Of a stretch of DNA of 64,000 nucleotides, positions 42,638 through 51,268 are shown in pieces; within the stretch, counting starts at the first letter, position 1, and each line of letters begins with the position of its first letter. Source of the DNA: Marinilactibacillus sp. Marseille-P9653 (GTDB lineage: Bacteria > Bacillota > Bacilli > Lactobacillales > Carnobacteriaceae_A); NCBI RefSeq assembly GCF_916618885.1, contig NZ_CAKAKH010000002.1, positions 124,001 to 188,000 on the forward strand, written 5' to 3'. Below the pieces are notes generated by a model. That model worked only from the letters and a program-made list of their open reading frames with translations. It was not told the DNA's origin and made no database searches. Position numbers and translations under genes: made by a program.

Positions 42638-42934
42638 CTAAATATCAGATAATAATCTATATTTCTCAAGACTCCATTCGCTACCTACAACTAACTCTTC
42701 ACTGGATTGATTTGTAATCTTAATGTTTAAGAGAAATTCATCGAGTTCTTCTTCTTTCAAGACCATCCCATCTTCCTTTATGGATACGTCCAAACAATTC
42801 TCAATCACTGTATCCGTAACGATTTTTGAATGATCAATTTGATTGAAACTGTATAAGAACTCTCCTTCTTCATTTCCAGCACATCCACTCAGCACTATCA
42901 ATCCAAATAAAGCCATCAATAGTTTCATGATCAT
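42638..42934 (-). CDS. Small lipoprotein, 98 residues
   Basis: A lipoprotein with a short hydrophobic signal and the lipobox LSGC (lipidated Cys at about 18). The mature part is acidic, about 80 residues, including 'KEEELDEFLLNIKITNQSSEELVVGSEWSLEKY', which looks like a small beta-sandwich. Not recognised beyond that. AGGAGAG precedes ATG 42934, with ATG 42928 as an alternative. It lies 114 bases from the DUF975 gene on the same strand. Confidence 0.65.
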   Translation of the reverse strand: MIMKLLMALFGLIVLSGCAGNEEGEFLYSFNQIDHSKIVTDTVIENCLDVSIKEDGMVLKEEELDEFLLNIKITNQSSEELVVGSEWSLEKYRLLSDI

Positions 42935-43047
42935 TCTCTCCTATCCGTTTTGATTTATCTGTCAGGAAATGAAAGCGTATATTACATAGGTAATCGACTT
43001 TACTACTACAAGGTTTCACTTTTCAATACCGACTCTACCCTTATAGA

Positions 43048-43791
43048 TTAAAATTCTTCATCCCACTCAGGTTGCGTTTCTTCAAAGACGTAATGATTTT
43101 CTGCACGAATTTCTTCGTAGAAAAGCGCAGCTGCAACATTATAGCGCGGAATATTTCTGATAGCTAAGATAAGCGGGCCCACTACTGTAATAGTGAACAT
43201 TACTAGGGCAACCAAAGAAATAAACATTGCAGTACCACCTTCATAGGCACCATCAGGCAAGAAAGCAGTACCAACTATCGCGATAGTCAATACTAGTATA
43301 TACAACAAAGCAGGCGGTAATGCGTAAGTTAAAAAAAGGAAGAATAGAGATTTCTTATGCCCGTCCATCATTCTACGACTTTCCGTAATCGCATCAATGG
43401 GTCTAATAAAAGCGTCGTCTTTCATTATATAAGGTGTCATCGCATAAGAATACTGTTTGATGATACCAGGAATCGTAAACAAGAGTGCCCAGAGAAAAAT
43501 AAATACTTGTATAAGCAAAGAACCTGCGAAATAGCGGATACCATTATTTCTGATTTCATCAATCACGTATGCTCTAATAGATATTTTTTCGTCTCGCACA
43601 AGTTTTAAATGCATACTGGCTACTAAAAAAGGAACGATTCCAGCGATTAAGCCAATCAAAATTGCAAGTGTATAGGCCGAAATGAAACGTTCAAATAAAA
43701 TGGGAATGATAATTGCACCAAGTAATACTACGTATATAAGAATCGGTGGTATGATGACTGAACCGTATGTAACCAAACGGTTCTTTTTCAC
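43048..43791 (-). CDS. DUF975 family integral membrane protein (true start probably upstream)
   Basis: A membrane protein with about six helices and the DUF975 landmark 'QYSYAMTPYIMKDDAFIRPIDAITESRRMMDGHKKSLFFLFLTY'. GTG 43791 is the first standard start but has no ribosome site. The frame stays open upstream for about 45 bases, encoding 'TEIIRSKANEIV', which matches the usual DUF975 N-terminus, and an AGGAG site lies at 43840-43844. No ATG, GTG or TTG is there, so an ATT/ATC start or a sequence error is suspected. Function unknown. Confidence 0.78.
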   Translation of the reverse strand: MKKNRLVTYGSVIIPPILIYVVLLGAIIIPILFERFISAYTLAILIGLIAGIVPFLVASMHLKLVRDEKISIRAYVIDEIRNNGIRYFAGSLLIQVFIFLWALLFTIPGIIKQYSYAMTPYIMKDDAFIRPIDAITESRRMMDGHKKSLFFLFLTYALPPALLYILVLTIAIVGTAFLPDGAYEGGTAMFISLVALVMFTITVVGPLILAIRNIPRYNVAAALFYEEIRAENHYVFEETQPEWDEEF

Positions 43792-43945
43792 GATTTCGTT
43801 TGCTTTACTTCTGATAATTTCCGTATTGATAAGCTACCACTCCTAATTTTAATTGAATGACTAACTACTGTAATAGTATCACTCACATAATACAAAGTTT
43901 CAATCATATCCTTTTGATAGTCTTATTGTACCCTTCTACAGAAAA

Positions 43946-43972
43946 AAAGAACCCCTAAATTAGAGGTTCTCC
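43946..43972 (-). terminator. Terminator of the AGCS symporter gene
   Basis: On the minus strand, stem AGAACCTCTA / TAGGGGTTCT (one G-T pair) with a T7 run. Confidence 0.75.
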
Positions 43973-43989
43973 GTCAATTTCTTATTAAA

Positions 43990-45369
43990 TTATTTCTGCG
44001 TCTCTTCTTTTTCGTAGATTCCGCCCTTGCCGAAATACTCTTTGGTCAGTTTAACAATAACCGGACTCAAAATAAGAAGACCAATCAAGTTTGGTAGAGC
44101 CATCAAACCATTCAAGGTATCTGCTAGCGCCCATACTGCACGCAGACCGCCAACTGATCCTACAACAATCAATGGCAAGTAAACGAGACGATAAACAATG
44201 ATCGATTTCGGTCCAAACAAGAATTCCATACAACGTTCTCCGTAATAGGACCAGCCTAGTAGCGTTGAGAAAGCAAAGAAAATCAGGCCAAACGTTACAA
44301 CATATCCGCCGTACGCCAGTCCTTCTTCAAAGGCCGCAGTAGTTAGTGGTGCACCGTCTAGTCCTGTATCATAAGCTCCTGTCATCACGATAACAAGTGC
44401 TGTGATCGTACATAAGACAAGCGTGTCTGCAAAGACTTCAAAGACGCCCCACAGCCCTTGTCTAACAGGATGATCTGTTGTCGCAGCCGCATGCGCAATC
44501 GGTGCGCTACCAAGTCCAGCTTCATTTGTGAAGACTCCTCTAGCTACACCATAGCGGACAGATAACATAATAGAAGATCCAACGAATCCTCCTGTTGCTG
44601 CTGAACCTGTGAAAGCATCATGGAAAATAATTCTAAATGCTTCAGGTACTAATGTGATATTCAGTAAAATGATACTGACCCCACCAATAATATAAATGGC
44701 AGCCATGAAAGGTACAATGATTTCAGTAACCTTCCCGATTGACTGAATACCACCTAGAATTACCAGTGCTACTAAAACAGCTAACACGACTCCAGTAATC
44801 AACGGATTGATTCCAAAAGTCGCATTCAATGAATCCGCAACGGAATTCGATTGAACCATATTTCCAATCCCAAAGGTTGCGAGTGTTCCAAATGCCGCAA
44901 AAACAATCGCGAGCCATTTCATGTTGGCACCTTTCGTTAGGTAGTACATCGGCCCCCCAACGAAGCGACCATCTTCTGTCTTTTCACGGTACTTGATAGA
45001 CAAGACAACTTCCCCATATTTCGTTGTCATTCCAAACAAGGCAGCGATCCACATCCAGAAAACCGCACCTGGTCCACCGATTGCAATGGCTGTTCCGACA
45101 CCGGCAATATTTCCTGTACCAACTGTCGCAGCTAAAGCCGTTGAAACAGCTTGAAACGCTGTAATTTCTCCTTCACCAACTTGGTCTTTACTGAAGATTT
45201 TGAAAAATGTCTGTCGGATGATATATCCAAATTTTCTAAAAGAAATAAATCCTGTAAAAGCCGTCAAGAAAATCCCTGTTCCAAAAATCAATAGTAAAAA
45301 CGGCCATCCCCAAACAAGGTTGTTCACGAACTCGTTCACCTTCATAACCTGTTCCATAAACCCTTCCAT
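43990..45369 (-). CDS. Sodium:alanine (glycine) symporter, AGCS family
   Basis: A Na+-coupled amino-acid carrier of about 459 residues with 10-11 helices. Family signatures: 'ATVGTGNIAGVGTAIAIGGPGAVFWMWIAALFGMTTKYGEV', 'YRVKTED'-like 'YREKTEDGRFVGGPMYYL' and 'GVFTNEAGLGSAPIAHAAATTDHPVRQGLWGVFEVFADT'. These place it with AgcS/AlsT carriers for alanine, glycine or glutamine. TTG 45375 would add two codons; AAAGGGG is correctly spaced for ATG 45369. Single gene. Confidence 0.92.
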   Translation of the reverse strand: MEGFMEQVMKVNEFVNNLVWGWPFLLLIFGTGIFLTAFTGFISFRKFGYIIRQTFFKIFSKDQVGEGEITAFQAVSTALAATVGTGNIAGVGTAIAIGGPGAVFWMWIAALFGMTTKYGEVVLSIKYREKTEDGRFVGGPMYYLTKGANMKWLAIVFAAFGTLATFGIGNMVQSNSVADSLNATFGINPLITGVVLAVLVALVILGGIQSIGKVTEIIVPFMAAIYIIGGVSIILLNITLVPEAFRIIFHDAFTGSAATGGFVGSSIMLSVRYGVARGVFTNEAGLGSAPIAHAAATTDHPVRQGLWGVFEVFADTLVLCTITALVIVMTGAYDTGLDGAPLTTAAFEEGLAYGGYVVTFGLIFFAFSTLLGWSYYGERCMEFLFGPKSIIVYRLVYLPLIVVGSVGGLRAVWALADTLNGLMALPNLIGLLILSPVIVKLTKEYFGKGGIYEKEETQK

Positions 45370-45550
45370 ACCCAAACCCCTTTAACATCATTCTCATTTA
45401 TAATTCATAATAATACCACATTATAGACCGTTGGTGTTGGGCAATTTCACTAAAATATAAAAGATCACGTTTACATTTTATAGTTATTATTGTCAGATAT
45501 CTTTCATTGATGTTCTCTTTTAATAGAATACAGTAAAACAGCATTATAAA

Positions 45551-45721
45551 ATGTTAACACTCATTCGCTCTTCTCAGTCTTTAACGACGGAAGAAGCTTA
45601 ATCAAGATCAACTGATTCATTATGGTATATCATTGATCTCAAAAACAATTACTGAACACTATTTGCAATTAAACGGACTTTAAGATTAAATGGTAGTTAT
45701 CAATATTATAAAAGTTTATGA
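45551..45721 (+). other. Possible decayed reading frame in a 400-base gap
   Basis: The gap 45376-45775 has no intact gene. In one frame from ATG 45551, protein-like residues continue past two in-frame stops ('SSQSLTTEEA', then 'SRSTDSLWYIIDLKNNY'). This may be a remnant of a small gene or chance. No ribosome site, terminator or RNA motif was recognised. Confidence 0.2.
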
Positions 45722-45775
45722 ATGGAACTAGCATACATAAACATGCACACTAAACAAACGTTTAAGGAGATTATT

Positions 45776-46327
45776 ATGACAAAGTATATTGGATTAACTA
45801 TTGAAGAGAACTTGGATTTAATTGTTCCAGAATTAAGTATGGCGGATGAACTTTTCCAGTTAGTTGATTCTGACAGAGAGCATATCAGGTCTTTCTTGAG
45901 TTTTGTAGACAGTACTGTTGATGTAAGCAACCAGACAGACTATATCAAACTAAAACTGACCGGCGCAGCTAATGGAACGGACAAATTATTTCTTATCTTC
46001 AAAGACAATAAAATCATCGGATGTATTGATTTACACCGAATGGACCTCACTAATAAAAAAGCAGAAATCGGATATTGGATCCACTCAAGTCAGGCTGGTC
46101 AAAATATTATGTCTAAAGCGGTAAATAGAATCTGTACTTATGCCTTCGAGGCACTCGATTTAAATAAATTAGTCATCTTTGCTGATGTCGAAAATATTGC
46201 TAGTAACAAAGTCGCTTTAAAATCAGGCTTCAAATTGGTTGGGGTCAAGGTACAAGATATGATTATGTATGATCAGTATAGAGATATGAATGAATATTAT
46301 CTTTTAAAGTCCGATTTTCTAAATTAA
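45776..46327 (+). CDS. GNAT acetyltransferase (RimJ/RimL type)
   Basis: A protein of about 183 residues. The frame is open from 45722, but AAGGAGA (45763-45769) points to ATG 45776 ('MTKYIGLTIEENLDLI'). Features: 'MADELFQLVDSDREHIRSFLSFVDST', 'GCIDLHRMDLTNKKAEIGYWIHSSQAGQNIMSKAVNRI' and 'ENIASNKVALKSGFKLVG', the RimL-like acetyltransferase pattern. Acceptor unknown. A strong terminator follows. Confidence 0.83.
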   Translation: MTKYIGLTIEENLDLIVPELSMADELFQLVDSDREHIRSFLSFVDSTVDVSNQTDYIKLKLTGAANGTDKLFLIFKDNKIIGCIDLHRMDLTNKKAEIGYWIHSSQAGQNIMSKAVNRICTYAFEALDLNKLVIFADVENIASNKVALKSGFKLVGVKVQDMIMYDQYRDMNEYYLLKSDFLN

Positions 46328-46332
46328 CTACA

Positions 46333-46381
46333 AAACCCTCCAAAAGTCAGAGTCTTCACTCAGCTTTTGGAGGGTTTTGCA
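46333..46381. terminator. Bidirectional terminator between acetyltransferase and metQ-like genes
   Basis: A perfect 16-bp stem (CAAAACCCTCCAAAAG / CTTTTGGAGGGTTTTG) with a 17-base loop. Confidence 0.85.
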
Positions 46382-46410
46382 TAGTTATCTTTTTTGAAAT
46401 ATTTTCTACT

Positions 46411-47238
46411 CTACCAAGCAGGTACCAACGCGCCTTTGAAGGTTTCTTCGATGTACTGCTTGATCTCTGGTGTTTTGTAGTATTCAACGAATTGTGCGAG
46501 AGCTTCATCATCTTGGTCTTCTGTACGAGAAACGATGTAATTCACTTGTACAAGGTCATCAACGTCTTCCATGAAAATACCAAATTCTTGTGGATCGATT
46601 CCGGCATCCAAGATAAAGTTGGAATTGATCCCTGCTGCGCCAACATCCTGTAGTTGAGACGGAAGTTGCGCGGCTTCTGATGTGACGAAATCTAAGTTCA
46701 ACGGGTTCTCTACGATATCACTTGTCGTTACTTCGACACCTGATCCTTCTGGTAATGTAATCAGACCTGCTGCGTTAAATAACTGTAGGGCACGTCCTTC
46801 TTGGGTTGGTGAGTTCGGAATACCAATCACGTCCCCTTCTTGGATTTCGCTGACGTCATCATATTTTTCTGAGTAAATTCCCATTGGAATGGTTAATGTT
46901 GGTTCGATTTTTGCTAGATCATAGCCACTTTCTTCTACTACAGTATCTAAAAAGATGCCAGTTTGAAAAGAGTTTAAATCTATTTCACCATCTGCTAGTG
47001 CTGCGTTTGGCTTCACGAAATCTGTAAAAGAAACGATGTCGATTTCAAAGTTATCTTCTGCGGCTAGCTTTTTCACTTCATTCACGATATCCTCATGCGG
47101 TCCAGCCGTTACACCAACTGTCAGGACCCCATCATCAAGTAAGCCTTCCGATTCTGCAGATCCTGATTCTTGTCCACCGCATCCTGTTAAAATGGCTCCG
47201 ATTGCTACTGTTGTTAAAATACCCCATGTTTTTCTCAT
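46411..47238 (-). CDS. metQ: MetQ/NlpA-family methionine-binding lipoprotein
   Basis: A 275-residue ABC substrate-binding lipoprotein: lipobox LTGC with Cys at about 20, then 'LTVGVTAGPHEDIVNEVKKLAAEDNFEIDIVSFTDFVKPNAALADGEIDLNSFQ', the NlpA/MetQ start, and 'IGIPNSPTQEGRALQLFNAAGLI'. These proteins bind L- or D-methionine or related compounds. No MetN or MetI gene is adjacent. It is the third gene of an operon headed by a T-box leader whose specifier reads Met, which supports a methionine role. Confidence 0.87.
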   Translation of the reverse strand: MRKTWGILTTVAIGAILTGCGGQESGSAESEGLLDDGVLTVGVTAGPHEDIVNEVKKLAAEDNFEIDIVSFTDFVKPNAALADGEIDLNSFQTGIFLDTVVEESGYDLAKIEPTLTIPMGIYSEKYDDVSEIQEGDVIGIPNSPTQEGRALQLFNAAGLITLPEGSGVEVTTSDIVENPLNLDFVTSEAAQLPSQLQDVGAAGINSNFILDAGIDPQEFGIFMEDVDDLVQVNYIVSRTEDQDDEALAQFVEYYKTPEIKQYIEETFKGALVPAW

Positions 47239-47257
47239 TTTATTATCCCCCTATTTT

Positions 47258-48460
47258 TTAGTCGCTTATATTCTGTTGATTGATATTGATAAATGGTGCG
47301 AGCTCTCTGATGCGTTTTGCAGCTTCTTTTAAAGTTTCATCCGATTGTGATAAGCCGATGCGCACATAGCCTTCACCTAGACTGCCGAATCCATCTCCAG
47401 GTGCCACAAGTACGCGTGCATTGTGTGCCAGATAATCCATAAACGCCTCTGAAGTTAATCCGTCAGGTACTTTCAGCCAGATATAAAATGATCCTTTTGG
47501 CTTATTGAGTTCTAGTCCGGTATCCCTTAAGGCTTCTAAGAAGAAATTTCGGCGCCTTTCATAAATGGCTGTTAATTCTCGTACAGAAGACTGATCTCCC
47601 GTTAGTGCTTTGGCTGCGGCTCTTTGGATGCCTCCGTAATAGCCACATCCTGTGTGATCCTGCAGAAGATTGATCCCTTCAATCACTGAAGCATTTCCGA
47701 CCGCAAAGCCCATACGCCAGCCAGCCATATTGTGTGACTTTGATAAAGTGAAAAATTCAATCCCGGTGTCTTTTGCACCCGGCGTCTGTAAAAAGCTCAA
47801 TGGTATTTCTCCGTCAAAACCGATCGTTCCGTAAGCGAAGTCGTGTGCCACGCAGATACCATGTTGTTTGGCGAAGTCTACTGTCTCTGAAAAGAAATCC
47901 GCCGTAGCCACTGCAGCTGTTGGATTATTGGGATAATTCAGAAACATTAGCTTGGCTGCCTCAGCGCTCTCTTCGTCAATCGAATCATACCTAGGTAGAA
48001 ACGCATTTTCCTGAAGTAAAGGCAGTTCTTTGATCTTGGCGTCTGCGAGTCCGATGCCAGACAGATAATCTGGATAAGAAGGATTCGGTAAGAGGACGGT
48101 GTCTCCTGGGTTTAAGAGGCACTGGCTGATTTCGACGATGCCGGCTTTTGAGCCATGTAAGATGGCGACTTCTGTTTGGGGATCCAGGGTGATCTTGTAT
48201 TCTCTTTTGTAATACTCTGCTACGGCTTCTTTCAAGTAGTCGAATCCTCTTGCCGGTCCGTATTGATCGTTGACTGGGTCGCTGGCTGCGTCTTTGAGTT
48301 CATCAACGATAAATCCCGGTGCGGGCAGATCCGGATTTCCAACGCCCAAATCTATTACGTCTTCGTATTGATTTTTGATTTCATTTTTTCTTTCCGCTAG
48401 GTAGGAAAAGTATTGTCTGGGTAGTCGTTTCAGAGTTTCTGATGGTTCAAAATTCACCAT
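47258..48460 (-). CDS. PLP-dependent aminotransferase, class I/II
   Basis: A 400-residue fold-type I aminotransferase. The PLP-lysine is in 'FFTLSKSHNMAGWRMGFAVG', and 'FLNYPNNPTAAVA' carries the cofactor-binding Asn-Pro. It resembles PatA/YugH or DapL-related LL-enzymes. It follows the dehydrogenase gene by two bases, with GGAGG before ATG 48460, and precedes metQ by 19. Because the operon leader appears to sense uncharged tRNA-Met, a substrate such as 4-methylthio-2-oxobutyrate (giving methionine) is a reasonable guess, not proved. Confidence 0.85.
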   Translation of the reverse strand: MVNFEPSETLKRLPRQYFSYLAERKNEIKNQYEDVIDLGVGNPDLPAPGFIVDELKDAASDPVNDQYGPARGFDYLKEAVAEYYKREYKITLDPQTEVAILHGSKAGIVEISQCLLNPGDTVLLPNPSYPDYLSGIGLADAKIKELPLLQENAFLPRYDSIDEESAEAAKLMFLNYPNNPTAAVATADFFSETVDFAKQHGICVAHDFAYGTIGFDGEIPLSFLQTPGAKDTGIEFFTLSKSHNMAGWRMGFAVGNASVIEGINLLQDHTGCGYYGGIQRAAAKALTGDQSSVRELTAIYERRRNFFLEALRDTGLELNKPKGSFYIWLKVPDGLTSEAFMDYLAHNARVLVAPGDGFGSLGEGYVRIGLSQSDETLKEAAKRIRELAPFININQQNISD

Positions 48461-48462
48461 AG

Positions 48463-49566
48463 TTAGACCTCCGTTCTTAATTTCATGTAGGCTTCCAGTG
48501 CTGTCATCGCTTGATGCAGTTCGTCTTGGGTAACCGGATAGCCGGAGCTAACCAGTGTCTCGTCTTGCTTGATTTGACGGGCGAATGTATTGATTTGCTC
48601 ATCCGTTAAATGTCCTAGTTTTAAGTCCTTGAGTGATTTCGGTAAGTTTAGTTCTGTATAAAAAGTGCTCAATTGGTCAATTTCATCCCATTTATGCTCA
48701 ACGGCTAATTGAACCAGTACGCCATAAGCCACTTTTTCGCCGTGGAGATACGCATGTGATTCTGGAAAGATGGTGATTTTATCATGGACTGCGTGCCCGA
48801 TTGTAGTTCTGGCATAGCTGTCCCCGAGTCCGCCAACTAATCCACTGATCGCGATGATTGTTTCAACGATTTGTGTGAATGCCGGTGTCAGTGATTGTGT
48901 CTGGATATCTTCTACCGCTTGAAGTCCGTGCTGAACGATATTGTCTCTACAATTCAACGCAGCTGCTCGTGCCATCAGCAAGAAGGCATTGGTCTGATGT
49001 TCTGGCTGAGACAAGATTACGTCCGACTCGTACCACTTCGCAAGTGTGTCTGCCACACCTGCGATAAAGTAATTCACAGGAGAATTCAGAATCAGTTCCG
49101 GTTCAATCAATAAAATCCCGACTTGTTCGTTATGGATATCAAAACCGAGACAAACGCCTTCGTCATCGTACATCACACTCAGTGGCGTCCATGGTGCACA
49201 GTTACTCGCTAGTGTTGGTAGGAGAATTGACTGCACGCCAGAAACCTTGGCCGCTGCGTATTTGACTGTGTCACAAAGCTTTCCACCACCTACTCCAATG
49301 ATGACATCTGCATCTATTTCTTGAGCAAGTTCCGCGATACGGTCCACTTCTGCATAGGTACATTCCCCATTAAAGAGACTCAACTCATAGTCAATCTCAC
49401 TTTCAAATAAGGTATCCAAGTAAGGTTTTGCGACATTCCAAGACTGTGTACCATGAATCAAAACGACTTTCTTATAGTGATGCGTAGTTAAACGATCTGT
49501 AATGGTCTCTAGCACCCCAACTCGACATTCATATTCTTGCGGTCCTGTTCTAACGACTAATGACAT
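48463..49566 (-). CDS. Iron-containing alcohol dehydrogenase family protein (GldA-like)
   Basis: A protein of about 367 residues with the NAD-binding GGG motif 'IGVGGGKLCDTVKYAA'. Metal ligands of group III/GldA-type dehydrogenases are visible: His in 'TIGHAVHDK' and in 'AYLHGEKVAYGV', with an Asp in the middle region ('IAGVADTLAKW'). The frame opens at 49662, inside the T-box terminator; GGGAGG nine bases before ATG 49566 fixes the start. First gene of the T-box operon. In this setting it may interconvert a 2-hydroxy and 2-oxo acid; glycerol dehydrogenase activity is the alternative. Confidence 0.83.
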   Translation of the reverse strand: MSLVVRTGPQEYECRVGVLETITDRLTTHHYKKVVLIHGTQSWNVAKPYLDTLFESEIDYELSLFNGECTYAEVDRIAELAQEIDADVIIGVGGGKLCDTVKYAAAKVSGVQSILLPTLASNCAPWTPLSVMYDDEGVCLGFDIHNEQVGILLIEPELILNSPVNYFIAGVADTLAKWYESDVILSQPEHQTNAFLLMARAAALNCRDNIVQHGLQAVEDIQTQSLTPAFTQIVETIIAISGLVGGLGDSYARTTIGHAVHDKITIFPESHAYLHGEKVAYGVLVQLAVEHKWDEIDQLSTFYTELNLPKSLKDLKLGHLTDEQINTFARQIKQDETLVSSGYPVTQDELHQAMTALEAYMKLRTEV

Positions 49567-49593
49567 TTCAACGTCCTCCCAGCTTTTGAAAAC

Positions 49594-49637
49594 AAAAAAA
49601 TCCGCCCTCGCACAAATAAACTTTGTGCAAGGGCGGA
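49594..49637 (-). terminator. Terminator of the T-box leader
   Basis: On the minus strand, stem TCCGCCCTTGCACAAA / TTTGTGCGAGGGCGGA (one G-T pair) with a T7 run just before the dehydrogenase gene. Confidence 0.88.
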
Positions 49638-49905
49638 AGATAAAATTCTTTCGCGTTACCACCTTGATTCATAGTCACTTCTCAGTGACTACCTTAACCA
49701 GTGCGTTCAGCCTTAAAGGCTTACTGATACTGTGGCGCTTTATCGGGCGCACCCGTAATGGTCTGACATTCACTGAACCTTCGACCATTTCACTCCAAGA
49801 CCATCTTCCATTCCTTTTCTGATACCTCATCTCACCAACAGAGGCTCTCTTTGATCATACTCCAGCATGTACTCTTCTCTTCAATGTGACCTACATTTTA
49901 ATAAT
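49594..49905 (-). ncRNA. T-box riboswitch, specifier ATG (methionine)
   Basis: A tRNA-sensing leader. The conserved T-box AAGGTGGTAACGCG is at 49652-49665 (minus strand), followed by the terminator. Stem I elements are present: GAGTA, AGAGAG and GTTGGTGAGATGAGG. On the 3' side of stem I the GAA of the S-turn is directly followed by ATG (49786-49788), read as the specifier for tRNA-Met. Uncharged tRNA-Met would favour read-through into the dehydrogenase - aminotransferase - metQ operon. The leader itself is certain; the specifier is read by eye. Confidence 0.88.
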
Positions 49906-49931
49906 ACTCTAATCATTTGTTCATTTTCATA

Positions 49932-49960
49932 ATAGTAACAGGTGGCGAAAAAATTGTCAA
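49932..49960 (-). promoter_or_regulatory. Promoter of the T-box operon
   Basis: On the minus strand, TTGACA (-35, 49955-49960), a 17-bp spacer and TACTAT (-10, 49932-49937). The other bases to 50205 show nothing recognised. Confidence 0.65.
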
Positions 49961-50205
49961 ATAGAGATTTATTATTTATGATTTTAAAAGTATTAGACTT
50001 TCGTCGTATTCAATCAATAGATTTTCGTTACCTCTACTCCTGTTATAAACAATCCAACTAATGGTCTATATAGATCGTCTAATACAAGATACGTTTCTAT
50101 TTTAGCTCTTCGTATTATGGTAAAATAAGTACAACTAATTTTCACCGAATTTAGTCGATCGCATTATTAAAATCTTAGAATTCACTGGAAAGGAATAGAT
50201 TATAA

Positions 50206-50751
50206 ATGAGAGCATTGATCAATATTGATTACACAAATGACTTTGTCGCTAAAGACGGCGCCTTAACAAGTGGCGAACCTGGACAGGCGATTCACGATAA
50301 AGTTCTGTCTCTAACAAAAGAATTTTACGAAGCTGGGGATTTTGTTGCTTTTACAATTGATAAGCATACTGAAAACGATCCTTATCACCCTGAAACCAAC
50401 TTGTTTCCACCTCACAACATTGAAGGAACTGATGGACGTCTTCTTTATGGTGATCTAGAAGCTTATTATCAACAAATCAAAGACAAAAAAACTGTTTATT
50501 ACACAGATAAAAGACGCTACAGCGCCTTCAACGGTACCGATTTAGAAACAAAGCTAAGAGAACGCAATATCACAGAAGTTCACTTAGTTGGTGTCTGTAC
50601 AGATATTTGTGTTCTGCACACTGCAGTAGATGCTTATAATAAAGGCTTTTCGATCGTCGTACATCAAGATGCAGTCGCAAGCTTTGATCAACCTGGTCAC
50701 GAATGGGCACTTAGACATTTTGAAAATACGCTTGGTGCAACAGTGATTTAA
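50206..50751 (+). CDS. Isochorismatase-like cysteine hydrolase (nicotinamidase type)
   Basis: A 181-residue hydrolase of the nicotinamidase/isochorismatase family. The catalytic triad is Asp8, Lys102 and Cys135 ('GVCTDICVLH'). Putative metal ligands are Asp52, His54 and His70 ('TIDKHTENDPYHP...FPPH'), the nicotinamidase (PncA) arrangement. It probably converts nicotinamide to nicotinate for NAD salvage. GGAAAGGA precedes ATG 50206; single gene with its own terminator. Confidence 0.85.
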   Translation: MRALINIDYTNDFVAKDGALTSGEPGQAIHDKVLSLTKEFYEAGDFVAFTIDKHTENDPYHPETNLFPPHNIEGTDGRLLYGDLEAYYQQIKDKKTVYYTDKRRYSAFNGTDLETKLRERNITEVHLVGVCTDICVLHTAVDAYNKGFSIVVHQDAVASFDQPGHEWALRHFENTLGATVI

Positions 50752-50763
50752 TTCAATAATTAT

Positions 50764-50806
50764 AATAAAAAGTCTCCTCAACTTTAATAACAGGAGACTT
50801 TTTACT
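50764..50806 (+). terminator. Terminator of the nicotinamidase-like gene
   Basis: A perfect 12-bp stem (AAAAAGTCTCCT / AGGAGACTTTTT) with a T-run. Confidence 0.85.
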
Positions 50807-50852
50807 TATTCTCTATTTTTCGCTGATAAAAGTTAAATTCGTAATATTCTTT

Positions 50853-51254
50853 TCATTCTCCTAACCGTTCATTTATCGCAGCTGCCAATTGCTCCAGTTC
50901 AAATTTCTTTTTTCGAATACTTAAGGCATACACACTAGAGAAAATCACGATATTGAATAGCACAACTTCCAGTGTAGGCATGTATCCCAATAATCTACCG
51001 ATTAAAAGTAAGCCACCAAATTGCGTAGCGCAGTTAGCTACGTGGAAAGCAAAACTAGATTTAAAGTTAAAATGCGATATCCCGTAAGAAATTAAAGAAA
51101 GTCCTAGCGTAAAAATAGCTGTTGTGAGAATGAAAATAGTCATATCTCCCACTTCAAGTACATTCATCACGCTCAGTAGAGTCACCGAAAGAACAATCAC
51201 GCTAAAAACAAATGTCATTGTATTCAAATAATAAGATAAAAATTGTTTGCTCAT
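50853..51254 (-). CDS. DUF3021 family membrane protein
   Basis: A 133-residue protein with four membrane helices (about 10-28, 36-58, 70-88, 92-110) and a basic/acidic C-terminal tail ('IRKKKFELEQLAAAINERL'). Paired with a LytTR-only regulator 14 bases upstream, this is the common LytTR-DUF3021 module, in which the membrane protein is thought to inhibit the regulator. GGAGAG precedes ATG 51254. Confidence 0.83.
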   Translation of the reverse strand: MSKQFLSYYLNTMTFVFSVIVLSVTLLSVMNVLEVGDMTIFILTTAIFTLGLSLISYGISHFNFKSSFAFHVANCATQFGGLLLIGRLLGYMPTLEVVLFNIVIFSSVYALSIRKKKFELEQLAAAINERLGE

Positions 51255-51268
51255 TACACTCTCTCCTT

